From Streptococcus pseudopneumoniae (GTDB lineage Bacteria; Bacillota; Bacilli; Lactobacillales; Streptococcaceae): a DNA stretch of 47,506 nucleotides. The notes beneath the pieces were generated by a model, which saw nothing but the letters and a program-made list of their open reading frames with translations, made no database searches and was not told the DNA's origin. Location: the NCBI RefSeq assembly GCF_001070715.1, contig NZ_JVRR01000075.1, positions 1 through 47,506 of the forward strand. The letters are read 5' to 3'. Both the position numbers and the translations under genes were made by a program. Shown piece after piece: positions 26,903 to 38,391 of this stretch (position 1 is its first letter; every line of letters begins with the position of its first letter).

Positions 26903-28406
26903 GGAGCACCTCCTCTACTGTTTTCTTCCACTTTTCTAAAATTTCTTGGGTTAAGAAGCCTTCCGCAATTTGATAAGAATGGGCACGCATAGCCTCCAAA
27001 CGATTTTCTTGATACAATTGACAAATCTTAGTTGAAAAAGCTTGCTTGATTTGGTCTTCTACATGGTCAGATGAACTTGGAATCAAATAACCATTTTGCC
27101 CATCTTCTATAAAGGTCTGATTACCATAAGGTACATCAAAACCGATTAGGGGGAGACCCGATCCAACAGCTTCCATCAAGGTCAAACCAAAGCCTTCGCT
27201 AGTAGAAGCCGTCAAGTAGACCTCATACTGGCTATAAATCTGCGCAAGATCCGCATGCCCCTTGAGTTGGATATAGTCCTCAGCCTGATGATTTGCAATA
27301 ATTTCTCTGAGAAGAGAATCTTCTCTACCGCTACCATAAATATCAAAGGTTAATTCAGGTATTTCCTTATGAGACTCAATGACCGCCTTGACCAACCAAT
27401 CAATGTGTTTTTCTTTGGCAAGACGTGAAGCCGTAATCAATGAAAAGGGCTTACGTCCCTGACTTGACTCAGTTAAAGCATCAATACTTCCTACAGGAAT
27501 GGTAACAATCTTTGGACGATGCTGAGTATATTTGGCAAATTGCTCTTGCAGAACTTCTCTCTGTCTATCAGTGGATACAATAAAGAAATCAACCTTATCT
27601 GCATTGGTAAACTGATAGTCGTAATAGTTATTCCAAAGGATATAGTCCTCGTTTGTAGCATTTTCACTATAATGCTCCGCATGAACAACTACCGCTAGAT
27701 GTGCTGCCTGCGCTTCCTCAAACACAACCTGTCCAATACCTGTCTCCCTATCAAGAATGACCAAATCAGACTTGTTCAAATTCAAGGATTTCATAAAGGC
27801 ACGCATAAAGGCTTGCTTTCCATAGAAAATCTTATCCTTGAAACGGTAAACTTCTTCCTTCCCTTGATTCATCAAAATATCATAGGCTGGAGTCCCGTCT
27901 TCATTGTAAAAAGTTCGTTGGTATAGAACTGCAACATTGTCCTTAGGAGCAAAATACTCGCTACAATAACGCGTATAAGAAAAGTAATCCTTACGAATCA
28001 GTTTGCCTTTAAAGACATACTCGGCATGTTGAACCAAGTCCTTGTTCTCATCCACCAAATAACAGGTTACAAACTTATCTTGGTCAGAAAAGAAGACACG
28101 TAAGACCTTTCCATTTTTTTCTCTACGACTTTCGACACCACCAAAATAAGTCAAAACATCATCCACTGTCACGCTAGTCGGTGCAATCTTAATATCTGTG
28201 AAATGATTATAAAGCCAGATCACTTGATCATTATCAAAACCAATATTGGCTGTTAAGTGCTGAATGTTATCGGCTAAAATCATATCTGTAAAGATAAACT
28301 TAGAGGACAGATTTAATTTCCGAAAAATACCAGCACGATAGGCTTGGGCATATTCAACACCACTACTAGCCCAGCCAATTCCTAAATTTATATTGTAAAT
28401 TGTCAT
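26895..28406 (-). CDS. gtfA: GtfA, SRRP O-GlcNAc transferase catalytic subunit (GT4)
   Basis: GtfA transfers GlcNAc from UDP-GlcNAc to Ser/Thr of the adhesin repeats, in complex with GtfB. The family start INLGIGWASSGVEYAQAYRA is conserved. The C-terminal donor domain has the retaining EX7E motif in SEGFGLTLMEA (Glu404 and Glu412). The 503-residue length is normal. It lies 11 bases after secA2 in the canonical secA2-gtfA-gtfB order. Confidence 0.95.
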   Translation of the reverse strand: MTIYNINLGIGWASSGVEYAQAYRAGIFRKLNLSSKFIFTDMILADNIQHLTANIGFDNDQVIWLYNHFTDIKIAPTSVTVDDVLTYFGGVESRREKNGKVLRVFFSDQDKFVTCYLVDENKDLVQHAEYVFKGKLIRKDYFSYTRYCSEYFAPKDNVAVLYQRTFYNEDGTPAYDILMNQGKEEVYRFKDKIFYGKQAFMRAFMKSLNLNKSDLVILDRETGIGQVVFEEAQAAHLAVVVHAEHYSENATNEDYILWNNYYDYQFTNADKVDFFIVSTDRQREVLQEQFAKYTQHRPKIVTIPVGSIDALTESSQGRKPFSLITASRLAKEKHIDWLVKAVIESHKEIPELTFDIYGSGREDSLLREIIANHQAEDYIQLKGHADLAQIYSQYEVYLTASTSEGFGLTLMEAVGSGLPLIGFDVPYGNQTFIEDGQNGYLIPSSSDHVEDQIKQAFSTKICQLYQENRLEAMRAHSYQIAEGFLTQEILEKWKKTVEEVLHD

Positions 28407-28417
28407 ATTTTCTCCTC

Positions 28418-30790
28418 TTATGGAAAATGAGTCACGATTTCACCTTTTGGAGTGACCTCAACCAGCCCCATCAGGAGATTTCGTACCATATCAGCACGAA
28501 TTTGCTCTTTCATAGCTTCAAAGCCTGCATAAGCTTCTTGATAATATTCTACAATCGGGTTTTTCTGAGCCACAGGCTGACCACCAATAGCCATAGCTAA
28601 TTGCTGAAGATAATCCACCTGCTCCACCCAGTTGTCATCAATAGCCTTGAGCATAGAAAGTCGTAAAAACTGTTCATACAAGCCATGCTGGTCAAGCAAT
28701 TCTTTCTTTTCAGAAAGCTCTCTATCAATCACCTGCTTCATAAAGCTACGAACTGCAGTCTTGTCAGTCACATCTATATGATCCGGAATCTCTTTAATGT
28801 GAAAACTAATATTGGTCACAATAAAGTGAAAGAGCAACTCTCGACTTTCATAATTTGAAGCGGTCACTTGATCTATGTAGCTAGCAATGATTTCCTCAAC
28901 AACATCCTCTAAGTCACGGGAACCATCTATTAGTCGATTACGCTCCTTGTAAATCATATCCCGTTGAATATTCATACTTTCAGCATATTCTAGTGTCTGA
29001 CGACGTGCCGAACGTCCAGCACTATCACTAGCATGCTGAGCCTTTTCGACTAGCCTTCGGTATTTACGACCTTTCAATACTTCTGGTTGAGTCATATCTT
29101 GAACTTGATAATCTTTATACTTTTTATGAACCCAAGATGGGCCAAATTTTTTGATAACATCGTCCTCTAAGGATACAAAAAATTTACTCATACCAGGATC
29201 TCCCTGACGACCAGAACGTCCACGAATTTGTAGGTCAATCCGTTGGCTTTCCATCCGCTCTGTTCCAATGACAATCAAGCCACCAAGCTCTGCAACTCCC
29301 TTACCAAGTTTGATATCTGTACCCCGTCCTGCCATAGATGTGGCCACTGTCACAGCTCCCATCTGACCTGACTCGGAGATGATCTGGGCTTCACGCGCAG
29401 CATTATTTGCATTTAAGACATTGTGCGCAATCCCTTCACGAAGCAAGAGAGATGAATAAAGCTGGGACATCTCCACTGAGCCTACAAAAACGAGCAAAGG
29501 ATTCCCCTTAGCATGGTATTTTTTGATATATTCCAAAGAAGCATACACTTTTTCAGGTAAGGTAACGTAAAGATTGTCTGGATAATCAATCCGTTGTCTA
29601 GGACGATTGGTTGGAATGCGTACTACCGACATATTGTAAGTTTCAAGAAGTTCTTTCTCTGCAACTTTACCTGTACCCGTCATTCCGGATACCTTATGAA
29701 ACATCTTAAATAGACTTTGATAAGTGATAGAAGCCATGGCTCTCGTTTCTGGAGATAATTTGACATGTTCCTTCGCCTCAATCGCCTGATGAAGTCCCCC
29801 TTGCAATTTGGTCATTTCCATAAGACGTCCTGTCCCCTTATCAACCAGTACCATCTCATTCCCACGAATAACATAGTCCTTGTCTTTTGTATAGAGTTTA
29901 TGAGCCCGAATTGCATAGACTAGATGACGAGCAAAAACCGCATGTTCTTCCTTGTAAAAATGATCTATTCCTAAAAAGCTTTCAGCAGCTTTAGCACCTT
30001 TAGTGGTCAACCAAACTTCATCTTTCTCCTCTTTAAAAATGTAATCCTCACCTTCAACCAAGGTCGTTACCAGCGTATCAATAATACCGTAGTGATTAGA
30101 TTGAACACGCGGAGCACCGGCAATGATGAGTGGTGTCTGAGCGCTATCCAATAGGATATCATCAATCTCGTCAATAATAACGTAATCAAAGGGACGTAAA
30201 AATTTTCCCTTTTCATTGGAAGCTAGATTATCATACAAATAATCAAATCCTAAAGAACCATTAGTCGTATAAATAATATCGGACTCATAAATTCTTTTTT
30301 TCACTTCTGGTGTCATTTCTTCTTGAGGATTGTCTGTAAATGGTACGCCAATTGTTAAACCAAGAAAGCGATAAACTTGTCCCATTTCTTCAGCATCACG
30401 CTTAGCCAGATACTCATTCGTTGTAACCAGCATCGTACCTTTTCCTGTAAGGGCATTGAGATAAACAGGCATAGTAGCTGTCAAGGTTTTTCCCTCGCCT
30501 GTATTCATCTCAGCGACATTTCCCTGATGAATCACAATTCCCCCCATGACTTGGACATCATAGGGGAACATGCCCAATACACGTCTATCCGCTTCACGAA
30601 CAACTGCAAAAGCCTCTACCAATAGGTCATCAAGAGTGGCTCCCTTAGCAAGACGTTGGCGAAATTCCACTGTTTTTGCAGCTAATTCTTGGTCTGATAG
30701 AGACTCCATCTTTCCTTTAAGAGCATTAATCTTTTTTAAAATCTTTTTAACTTTTCTAAGTTGAAAATCTTGATAAAAACCTTTAAACAC
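28418..30790 (-). CDS. secA2: Accessory Sec ATPase SecA2
   Basis: SecA2 powers export of the glycosylated adhesin through SecY2. The 790-residue protein has Walker A MNTGEGKT (95-102), Walker B VIIDEID (204-210), the [13 protein letters not shown] motif and the [10 protein letters not shown] helicase motif. The protein ends without the zinc-binding Cys-rich tail of housekeeping SecA, as expected of SecA2. Its start overlaps the asp3 end by eight bases. Confidence 0.96.
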   Translation of the reverse strand: MFKGFYQDFQLRKVKKILKKINALKGKMESLSDQELAAKTVEFRQRLAKGATLDDLLVEAFAVVREADRRVLGMFPYDVQVMGGIVIHQGNVAEMNTGEGKTLTATMPVYLNALTGKGTMLVTTNEYLAKRDAEEMGQVYRFLGLTIGVPFTDNPQEEMTPEVKKRIYESDIIYTTNGSLGFDYLYDNLASNEKGKFLRPFDYVIIDEIDDILLDSAQTPLIIAGAPRVQSNHYGIIDTLVTTLVEGEDYIFKEEKDEVWLTTKGAKAAESFLGIDHFYKEEHAVFARHLVYAIRAHKLYTKDKDYVIRGNEMVLVDKGTGRLMEMTKLQGGLHQAIEAKEHVKLSPETRAMASITYQSLFKMFHKVSGMTGTGKVAEKELLETYNMSVVRIPTNRPRQRIDYPDNLYVTLPEKVYASLEYIKKYHAKGNPLLVFVGSVEMSQLYSSLLLREGIAHNVLNANNAAREAQIISESGQMGAVTVATSMAGRGTDIKLGKGVAELGGLIVIGTERMESQRIDLQIRGRSGRQGDPGMSKFFVSLEDDVIKKFGPSWVHKKYKDYQVQDMTQPEVLKGRKYRRLVEKAQHASDSAGRSARRQTLEYAESMNIQRDMIYKERNRLIDGSRDLEDVVEEIIASYIDQVTASNYESRELLFHFIVTNISFHIKEIPDHIDVTDKTAVRSFMKQVIDRELSEKKELLDQHGLYEQFLRLSMLKAIDDNWVEQVDYLQQLAMAIGGQPVAQKNPIVEYYQEAYAGFEAMKEQIRADMVRNLLMGLVEVTPKGEIVTHFP

Positions 30791-31223
30791 GATTCATCTC
30801 CTTAATAGAAAAAGAATAGAAATCTAAGGACTCAAAACCAGCACTTAGAAGGGAGACCTGGTAGGTATAGGTATCATCTGGATAGGTAAAATCAAATACT
30901 TTCACTTTTTCTACCTTCTCTTCTAAAATGTCATTATACCTATCAAAAAAAGTTATCTTAGTATAAACTCCTTTCTCAGGTTGGCAGTCCATCTCGATGG
31001 TTAATCGATAATCGTGATTTCTTTTTAACAAGGGGAGACTAGGCTGAGTACGAGCTGCTTGATAATTTACACTTGAGGTCCAACTTTTAATTACTTCCCC
31101 AGATGTCATTAAAGGATTGTAGAAACGAATATGCCAATCTGAGTGATACTGCACTCTAGTTCCATACATAAAACTTCCATTAACCTCTCCCCAAGCGATA
31201 TTTTCTCTTTGCTTGATAATCAT
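30783..31223 (-). CDS. asp3: Accessory Sec system protein Asp3
   Basis: Asp3 forms a cytoplasmic complex with Asp1 and Asp2 and binds SecA2. The 146-residue protein is beta-rich and starts [21 protein letters not shown]. It overlaps asp2 by four bases (ATGA) and secA2 by eight, so the chain is translationally coupled. Confidence 0.92.
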   Translation of the reverse strand: MIIKQRENIAWGEVNGSFMYGTRVQYHSDWHIRFYNPLMTSGEVIKSWTSSVNYQAARTQPSLPLLKRNHDYRLTIEMDCQPEKGVYTKITFFDRYNDILEEKVEKVKVFDFTYPDDTYTYQVSLLSAGFESLDFYSFSIKEMNRV

Positions 31224-32752
31224 AGCTCACCTCTCCCAAAATCAGCCTGTAAAACCATACGATAAAAATGTAAGACCCAGGCAACATTTGTGTCCGTATC
31301 ATCATTGTGTCGTCCAGCAGTTCCTTTAGACAAAATCTTCGCACCTGTATTACATAAATAAGTCACTAATTGTTCATATGCCTGAGGATCCATATCCTCA
31401 TCCTTCATATAGGATAAACCAAAAGTCGTCTTGGAGAAATCAGCTTGTTTAAAAACCTTCCAAAAACGTTGATTTAATGCCAACATATGCTGGGGGCTAA
31501 TCCCTCCAGATTGATGTCTCAGTATGTCATAGGCAGTGTTAAAAACCCCTGGAGCTGCTAGTCGACCACGATTAGCTATAGTTCCAATATTGGCAAGAGG
31601 TTTACCGACAAGGATTGCTTGCGGTTCGAAACTTGCTCCATAATATAGGGCTGGGAAAGTCCCCATGGAAAGCCCCGATAAAATTAAATCCTTAGAGGTT
31701 AAGCCTAAATAATCCAAATAATATTGAATAGTAGCTTTAATCTTACTCTCTAACTCCTCACTACCAAGATAAAATGCTCCCCCATTTATACGAGGATCAG
31801 AAAACAAAAGAAAAGGACAACCTAGATTTTTCATCATATAGTATCCTTCAAACCCCTCCGCTGGACGATATCCTGCAAAATAGACAGCTAAAGGTGGTTT
31901 AAAATCACCTGGATGGAAAAAATAGTTAATCTCTTCACGCTTACTATCGTGTAAGATATTCCCTCCCAAGAAAAACTTTCCAAACTGTTTACGACTCCAG
32001 CGCTGATGAAGACTCCCTAACTGTAATCTCCCATTCCCTCTAGCTTCAACGGAAACAGATAAATAGGCGTCATAGTCTTGCTCTATGATAATAGCCTTTT
32101 CTATGTCTTTCTCTGTATAAATCAAATCTTCAGTCATGTCTGAAATAGAGCCACTAACTATTTTCTGAATCCTAAATCGAAAATCTACATTCTCACTTTT
32201 TTCGTACTCCAACCATAATTCTATAGGTCCATTTTTTTCAACTAAAAAATTATAAGACCAGCAAGCCACCTGTTGGAACTCATCTCCAAAATTTCCTTCT
32301 AAAGTCACATATTCAAATCCCTGATAAGAAACTTGGATGGAGGAACTTGGATGAATCTTAATAGTAAAAGGCTTCAACTTACCCCCATATCCCCCTCCAA
32401 ATAGAGAGGTTGACAAGTCCTTCAATAATTGCTGAGGATTTGAGAAATCTATAGCTAGGGCACATCTCTGTTTTAACAAATCAAGAATGGCTGAATCTGT
32501 CGTTTGAAAATCTTGACTATAAAGTAAAGTATAGGGTTCGATATGGTGTACAAAAGGCATTAAATCTCTTATATGCTGACCATCCTCTACCAAAATTGCA
32601 TGAAAATTTGTGATGCTATCCATTTCCATCATTTTACGGAGGGCTAGCGGTGAGTTGGGGCAAAAATAATACCAATCCATATTTTCAGGAATTTCATAAT
32701 GATGAGCCCAATTATCAATCCCTATTTGTAGGATTTTATAGTCCTTTGACAT
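31220..32752 (-). CDS. asp2: Accessory Sec system protein Asp2 (GlcNAc O-acetyltransferase)
   Basis: Asp2 is a SGNH/alpha-beta-hydrolase-like enzyme that O-acetylates GlcNAc on the SRRP and is needed for export. The ATG at 32752 (MSKDYKILQIG) has GAGGAGG six bases upstream. A longer frame would need a TTG start. With this start (510 residues) the nucleophile in GLSMG is Ser362, the number reported for S. gordonii Asp2. The C-terminal GRHNDDTDTN region supplies candidate His/Asp residues. The gene overlaps the end of asp1. Confidence 0.93.
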   Translation of the reverse strand: MSKDYKILQIGIDNWAHHYEIPENMDWYYFCPNSPLALRKMMEMDSITNFHAILVEDGQHIRDLMPFVHHIEPYTLLYSQDFQTTDSAILDLLKQRCALAIDFSNPQQLLKDLSTSLFGGGYGGKLKPFTIKIHPSSSIQVSYQGFEYVTLEGNFGDEFQQVACWSYNFLVEKNGPIELWLEYEKSENVDFRFRIQKIVSGSISDMTEDLIYTEKDIEKAIIIEQDYDAYLSVSVEARGNGRLQLGSLHQRWSRKQFGKFFLGGNILHDSKREEINYFFHPGDFKPPLAVYFAGYRPAEGFEGYYMMKNLGCPFLLFSDPRINGGAFYLGSEELESKIKATIQYYLDYLGLTSKDLILSGLSMGTFPALYYGASFEPQAILVGKPLANIGTIANRGRLAAPGVFNTAYDILRHQSGGISPQHMLALNQRFWKVFKQADFSKTTFGLSYMKDEDMDPQAYEQLVTYLCNTGAKILSKGTAGRHNDDTDTNVAWVLHFYRMVLQADFGRGEL

Positions 32753-34316
32753 CTGTAACCTCCTCAAGCCAACGATGCAATTTATCTAAGAATCGTTGTC
32801 CAGTATGTTCTTTGATTTTATCAATAGAGTATACTAAGGCTTGATTCCACTCTTTTAGTTTATCTGTATAATAATGTGCAGCCTTGGAAAATTCTGTCAC
32901 ATCTGAAATCAAATAACCATTTTTCAAATGTTCCACATAGACGGTTTCAACCAGATTAATTTGAGGAATTCCCGCACTAATACCTGCTATTTGAGTATAG
33001 AGGTGCGGTTGTTTATTCAAATCCACAATCAAGCGCACAAACTCTAATGTCTTAATCAACTCCAACTCATCATTCAAATTGACAAACTGAAAGCGCAATT
33101 CCTGTTGTTGATTCTCCTCTAATGGATTTTCCGCATCTCCGTAGTTTATTCCTTTTTCTAATGTAGCAATATGGATTTGCTCCTGGATGATTTCCTGAAC
33201 AAGATTTTCCACTTCTTGCATTTGTTCCTGACTAGCAGAGAAAGCCCCAAAAACAATTTCTGTATGTTTAGTTTCAGCAATAAATAATAAAATTTGAGTC
33301 AATGCTTCCCTATCAATTTCTTCGTTGAAATCAAGTTGATAGTAAATAATAGACTCTTTTCTTGTTTGACTTCGCCCCAGACGTAAACGTGTATCAAAAG
33401 GAGAGAGATGGTAAAATTTATTAGAAAGTTCAGGATATAGTTCCTGCAAAAGTTGTAAACTATCCTCTCTATCCACTAATACTACATCTACCTGATCAAA
33501 TGATGGAGCTAAGTCTTTAAAACTAGCTTGAGAATTTCGGTTAATGAAAAAACTCAAAATTTTAGCAGTATCACTCGGTAAGCAGTTTAAGACAAATTGG
33601 TCATGATGAGGATGAGAAGGGATGATAAAAATATCCTGTTTTTTCTGCTTCTTCTGTAGATATTTATCAAAATATTCTGCGATTAGTTGGCTCATATCAG
33701 TGTAGTAAAGCTGTTTAAAACGGTAACCAAATATTGGATTTACCTCTACTCGTCTTCCCTCGTTTAGATGTTCCCTAAATCGCCAAATTCCTTTAGGATC
33801 CAGATAGTCCTGATACATAGCTTGTCCATCTTCAAAATAGATTACACTAGATACAAATCCTCTGTCGTCCATGATATAGCGCTTGCTTATCTGACCATTT
33901 GGATCAAAATACCGAATGTCACTAATAAAGCCCTCAATACCATGTTCTACTTGAGCATATTTCTTACCTTTTTTTTGCACGATAATAGCAAAGGGACTAT
34001 AAAGAAATTGGCAATCACTATCCCACTCTATATCTCTAAGATTGAGAACCTGAGTATGTAAATCATGAAAGTCCTGCAAATCATCAAAAATAGAATAAAC
34101 TTCTGTTTCCAAAACACCCTGTCGATGTAAAAAATAACGTAGATGAGGCTGATAGGACAGTACTAATAATTTTGCTTGTAGTTCTTGTTTTTGAAAAAGC
34201 CTGATTTGATTTAAAATATCATCAAATTCAAATCTAAAATAAGAACGATACCATGGAATCAAATCAGCATGCCACCGACGTTCTGAACCATACCAAGCTG
34301 GAATAAAATAATACAT
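32736..34316 (-). CDS. asp1: Accessory Sec system protein Asp1
   Basis: Asp1 resembles a GT-B glycosyltransferase in fold but is thought not to be catalytic. It joins Asp2 and Asp3 in the glycoprotein export complex. The 526-residue protein begins MYYFIPAWYGSERRWHAD and ends with a GT-B-like donor-domain stretch (GISAGIPQINLVETVYVEHL). I see no EX7E motif. It lies nine bases after secY2. Confidence 0.93.
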   Translation of the reverse strand: MYYFIPAWYGSERRWHADLIPWYRSYFRFEFDDILNQIRLFQKQELQAKLLVLSYQPHLRYFLHRQGVLETEVYSIFDDLQDFHDLHTQVLNLRDIEWDSDCQFLYSPFAIIVQKKGKKYAQVEHGIEGFISDIRYFDPNGQISKRYIMDDRGFVSSVIYFEDGQAMYQDYLDPKGIWRFREHLNEGRRVEVNPIFGYRFKQLYYTDMSQLIAEYFDKYLQKKQKKQDIFIIPSHPHHDQFVLNCLPSDTAKILSFFINRNSQASFKDLAPSFDQVDVVLVDREDSLQLLQELYPELSNKFYHLSPFDTRLRLGRSQTRKESIIYYQLDFNEEIDREALTQILLFIAETKHTEIVFGAFSASQEQMQEVENLVQEIIQEQIHIATLEKGINYGDAENPLEENQQQELRFQFVNLNDELELIKTLEFVRLIVDLNKQPHLYTQIAGISAGIPQINLVETVYVEHLKNGYLISDVTEFSKAAHYYTDKLKEWNQALVYSIDKIKEHTGQRFLDKLHRWLEEVTDVKGL

Positions 34317-34325
34317 GACAACCTC

Positions 34326-35543
34326 CTAAATCAATGGTTGATAGGTTTCATTTAATCTAAGAGCTTTAATCTCATCTCTAACCGTAAAAATCATACCACC
34401 AAACATCATAAATAAGCCAGGAATCATCGCAACTCTCAATAACTTTTCATCAAATAGAACAAAAAGCATCGGTCCCCCAGCCATGATAACATTAAAAAAA
34501 GCACCTATCAAAGAAAATTGAAAGACTAACCTATTAATAAATCGTCGAGTTTCCTCACCAGGATAAACTCCATAGATGTACTCTCCTGTTTTTTTCATAC
34601 GATCTGCAATTTCTTCTCCACTTATGTTAATAAAGGCAAAAGCTATACTAAATAAAAAGAGAATGAGCATATAGGTATAGATCCAAAGTGGTTTCCCAAT
34701 TGTAAACTGAGAAGACAATTCAAAGAAGCTAGTATTAGATGGAAACAGTTTCTGTAACAATAAAAGAATATAGGTTGGCAGACCTAAAAAAGTTGTTACA
34801 TACATAAAAGGCATCCCTCCAGCTGGATTCAGAACCACATCAAAATAGGAGTACTTTTTAAAACGATTGTGTAAACCAATTTTATGTATTGCAATCCGAT
34901 AACGAGCTCTATAAATAACAGCAAGTAGATAAACAAATAAAATTCCCATCACTATTAAAGATATTAATACAAAGATAGAAACGGGTACTGTTTGGAAAGT
35001 ATCAATCAAATCTTGAGGAATATTTAAAACTATCCCAACCAATAAAATAATCGTTTGACCTCCAATCCCAATACTTGCATTCATATTTGATAACCATATC
35101 AAGAAAAAGGCTCCTGCTATCAAAAGACAGGTATTCATGACTAATATCAGAAGATTAGATAGATTGGATTGAATGGGCAAATTTAATGAAACGGCTAATG
35201 CTTGAATCACAGCTATAAACAAAGTCAAATACATCTGTCGTCTACTTTGAATCTCTTCAGGCATGGAGGAGAGACCAAGTCTTTTAGAAAGAGAAATCAT
35301 TTGCCACAAAATCATAGAAGACATCCACGGAGATAAGCCTATTGAAAATACAGACAAACTTCTCAAATTTCCACCTACCAGTGCAGTAGAAAAGGATAAA
35401 TAGGCTGTAGTATCACCTAAAAAATTCCTATTACTTAAGTCAACAAAAGGAAGTGTCAATCTACTACCCAAAACATAGATAAACATCAAAAGCAGTGTAA
35501 CAAAACCTTTTCTTACAACTATTGATGAAACATATTTTTTCAT
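34326..35543 (-). CDS. secY2: Accessory Sec translocon protein SecY2
   Basis: SecY2 is the dedicated channel for the glycosylated adhesin. The protein has about ten membrane helices with SecY-type features (TLPFVDLS near the start, [14 protein letters not shown], and the [17 protein letters not shown] loop). I start at MKKYVSS at 35543. The ATG at 35558 encodes MKGSF directly over the AAAGGAAG ribosome-binding site. The resulting length is 405 residues. The 250 bases upstream hold no intact gene. Confidence 0.93.
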   Translation of the reverse strand: MKKYVSSIVVRKGFVTLLLMFIYVLGSRLTLPFVDLSNRNFLGDTTAYLSFSTALVGGNLRSLSVFSIGLSPWMSSMILWQMISLSKRLGLSSMPEEIQSRRQMYLTLFIAVIQALAVSLNLPIQSNLSNLLILVMNTCLLIAGAFFLIWLSNMNASIGIGGQTIILLVGIVLNIPQDLIDTFQTVPVSIFVLISLIVMGILFVYLLAVIYRARYRIAIHKIGLHNRFKKYSYFDVVLNPAGGMPFMYVTTFLGLPTYILLLLQKLFPSNTSFFELSSQFTIGKPLWIYTYMLILFLFSIAFAFINISGEEIADRMKKTGEYIYGVYPGEETRRFINRLVFQFSLIGAFFNVIMAGGPMLFVLFDEKLLRVAMIPGLFMMFGGMIFTVRDEIKALRLNETYQPLI

Positions 35544-35646
35544 AAAACTTCCTTTCATTTTGATTTAACAGCCTGAAAAAGACTCTAATAACTAAAAACT
35601 AATGGCTAATCGGCACGTTAAAATTTCAATTTCTAAATAGCTAATC

Positions 35647-35763
35647 TTACTTCAAATAGTTACCGAACAAGTCTATTAAAAACTCCATCTTACCATTATA
35701 AACAGCTGTTCCTATACTGTCAATCAATACTTCATACTCCAAATCAATATACCAACCAAAATG
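35647..35763 (-). other. Possible gene remnant upstream of secY2
   Basis: In the 35559-35795 spacer, one minus-strand frame stays open for 38 codons up to a stop at 35647. It lacks a start codon and reads HFGWYIDLEYEVLIDSIGTA, then an FLIDLFGNYLK ending. The composition looks protein-like, but a frame of this size can occur by chance in AT-rich DNA. No family was recognised. Confidence 0.2.
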
Positions 35764-35795
35764 TCAAAGAATTGCTATAACAACAAAAATTATCA

Positions 35796-36995
35796 TTAAT
35801 TAAACAATCGTTTTATTTCGTCCACCATTTTCTCTGGATTTTCTTTATTAAATATATATCTAGACTTATCTTCACTACGAACCGTAGTATTAAAAGCAAA
35901 TATCGGTTTCCCAGTTTTATATACTTTTTCTATAATATTCTCAACTTCTACTCCATAGTTAATATCCAAATAAAAGTCAATTTTTTCCAATGCTTTAATC
36001 ACATTCATTGGATTATAAGTTGGAAAGATTCTTACATTTAAATATCTTTGTAAGTCCATAATTTCTGATGCAAATAATGTAGGTGCTAATATTGAAAAAT
36101 GAATGTAGGGTAAATTTTTAATTAAATATTCTAAATGTTCAATACGACATGTATTAGTAAAGATTGCGGTATGATATTGTTGTTCATGAATTAGGGAATT
36201 TAATCCTTTTTCAAAATTCATTTTTCTCATCACAATTTCAGACCATTCTAATCCATAATAATACCACCATTCTTCTCTAAAACGATTTAGATTCACCAAA
36301 TACCAAGGTTTATTTCCTGTATAATGAATAATCTTCGCTTCATTTTCTACTTTGAGAGATTCTGTATACCATGAATCGATTCCATAATTTCTTGCTACTG
36401 TATCCATTCCCACCATAAAATTATACTTTTGAGGTAATCTCTTCCAATTATTTTGAAATAATCTGTTCAAAATCCCTTGATCTCCATAACTACTCTCATG
36501 AAATTCATTTGTTAATTGAAGTAATTTCTTAGTAATGCCCTCTCTTCTCCAAGCATCTACATCAATCAACATAACGCCTGAATTAAAGGTGTTTTTCGCA
36601 AGATCATCTTCCACTGCTGCAATAGGAAAGCCATCAAAATCTTCTGAAAACAATTCCTCTATGCTATCTCTGACAATAATATCAGCATCGAGATATAAAG
36701 CTTTCTTTTCTTTTACATACTGAGGAATAAAATAACGAAAGAAAGCTGCGTAACTTAAATGTGGAAGTGGTAAATGATAATTTTTAAGACTGTGACTGCT
36801 AATTTTCACATTCACAATTTCTGAAGATAAGGGTTCCAACCGCTTTGTCATTAATTGAAACCATTCTGAAGGCATGTCATCATTAAATATATAGAACTTT
36901 ACATTTCGATTATGGGCACATACTGACTTGATTGTTGTTTCAATCTTATCACGATACCCACTATCTACTCCCATAGCAATAACTTTTTTATTCAT
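35796..36995 (-). CDS. GT8 glycosyltransferase with GtfB-like C-terminal module
   Basis: The N-terminal 260 or so residues are a GT8 (GT-A fold, retaining) domain. The DXD metal site is DAD at 103-105 (YLDADIIV), and the HYTGNKPW motif is typical of GT8 sugar-binding loops. The rest (about 275-399) is a Rossmann-like add-on with YLDIN at 342-346, related in sequence to the end of GtfB. In pneumococcal PsrP loci such enzymes extend the GlcNAc core with galactose or glucose. The donor here cannot be told. The length is 399 residues and the gene is intact. Confidence 0.88.
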   Translation of the reverse strand: MNKKVIAMGVDSGYRDKIETTIKSVCAHNRNVKFYIFNDDMPSEWFQLMTKRLEPLSSEIVNVKISSHSLKNYHLPLPHLSYAAFFRYFIPQYVKEKKALYLDADIIVRDSIEELFSEDFDGFPIAAVEDDLAKNTFNSGVMLIDVDAWRREGITKKLLQLTNEFHESSYGDQGILNRLFQNNWKRLPQKYNFMVGMDTVARNYGIDSWYTESLKVENEAKIIHYTGNKPWYLVNLNRFREEWWYYYGLEWSEIVMRKMNFEKGLNSLIHEQQYHTAIFTNTCRIEHLEYLIKNLPYIHFSILAPTLFASEIMDLQRYLNVRIFPTYNPMNVIKALEKIDFYLDINYGVEVENIIEKVYKTGKPIFAFNTTVRSEDKSRYIFNKENPEKMVDEIKRLFN

Positions 36996-37053
36996 TTAGA
37001 TAGCTCCTTCTACATTCCTAATAATATATCTAATCTAAAAACATTATTTAAAA

Positions 37054-38305
37054 TCATAAGATATTCAGATACGTTTTTTCTTGTATTAATTCATGTATTT
37101 TTGAAATCATATCTTCAGTATTTTCACAGATAATCGCTTTATCTCCAACATGATTTGTCTCTTTATAAGCAAAAAATGGTAAATTCTTATTTAATGCTTC
37201 TTGAGTTGGTTCTTCCCATGTTGCTCCCTCTGCTATATCCAAAACTGCTAGTGCTTTCTCTAGGATATGCTTGTAGCTATTGTTTGTGTGTGCATTTGGA
37301 TAATAGTAAAGATTTGGATATTCTATATACTGTTGTTGAATTGCTGGAAAACAAGGTTGAAAAATATGAAATTGGCAATCGGGAAATTCTTCTAATAAAT
37401 TTGAGAACTTAAAAAGATGACATGTATTCGTAAATACTAAAATATGATGAGTAAAATGCCTTTGATTAAAACTTGCTAATTCTAATTGAAATTGGCGTTG
37501 ATTATAGAGTGTACTCCAATCCAATCCATAGTAAAACCACCATAACTTTTTAAATCTGGTTGAAAAACTTTCTTCATTCCAAGGTTTATTATATCCTAGG
37601 TAATGTAAGATACGAGGCATTCGATTCTCTTTTATAGTGGTTCTCTCTTTTTTAAATTCACTAATCTCGTATGCATCATATCCGACTAAAAAATTATATG
37701 TATCTTTCAATGGTAACCATTCTTCTCCAAATGCCATAATCATAATTGATTGATCTCCATTTGGTACATGCATATAATGTTCTCGAGTCAATTCTATCAA
37801 TTTTTCTCGTACATTTTCTTCTCTCCAACGCTTTAAATTAACCACTAATACTCCAGAATTCAACTCTTTTTTTACATTAGGATGTTTAGTTGGGTCTAAA
37901 TCACTATCATTTACTGCTGCAACATAATAATCTTCTAAACCATATTCTAATAAATGGTCAATTTTACCTGTTACTAATAAATCACAATCTAAAAAGATAG
38001 CCTTATCTTCTTTTACATAATCTGCCATATAATAAACAAGAAATTTAGTTGCTGATATGTGTTTACTATTATTAACATTAAACTGTCTCAATTCTTGTTC
38101 TTCTTCAGGCAATCGAATATTACAAACCCTAGAATCAAACGGAGTTAACCAATTTTGCAGAGCTCCAAACCATTCTTGTGGAATACTCCCGTTATTGAAT
38201 ATATATTTTCAAGTTTCTATGATAAGCACACAATGATTTTATGGTCACAATAGCTTGCTCACAATAACTTCTATCAAAACACAGTACAATTGTTTTCTTG
38301 TCCAT
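37054..38305 (-). pseudogene. GT8 glycosyltransferase interrupted by a frameshift in an (AT)4 tract
   Basis: An ATG at 38305 opens a frame reading MDKKTIVLCFDRSYCEQAIV, clearly the GT8 N-terminus. It stops after 37 codons at 38192-38194. The remaining GT8 (DCDLLV metal site, HYLGYNKPW, and a C-terminal add-on with LDIAEG instead of YLDIN) continues in another frame to 37054. The break is in ATATATAT at 38199-38206. One extra AT gives KIYIFNN, as in the intact paralogue's KFYIFND, and a 417-residue protein. A TTG at 38112 could start only a headless protein without the N-terminal nucleotide-binding strand. It may be a sequencing error, a mutation or a switchable gene. Confidence 0.85.
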
Positions 38306-38391
38306 CTTGTTAGTACTCTTTCTGAAATTTACTGCTCAATATTTTTCCTGCTTTTTGCTTTGATTTTTTCACTTTCTACTTTTTGCTCCTT

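Noticed and set aside
37054..38112. Independent 352-residue GT8 starting at a TTG codon
   Set aside because: The true N-terminus is encoded just upstream in another frame, with a proper ATG at 38305. A TTG start would remove the first strand of the nucleotide-binding fold.
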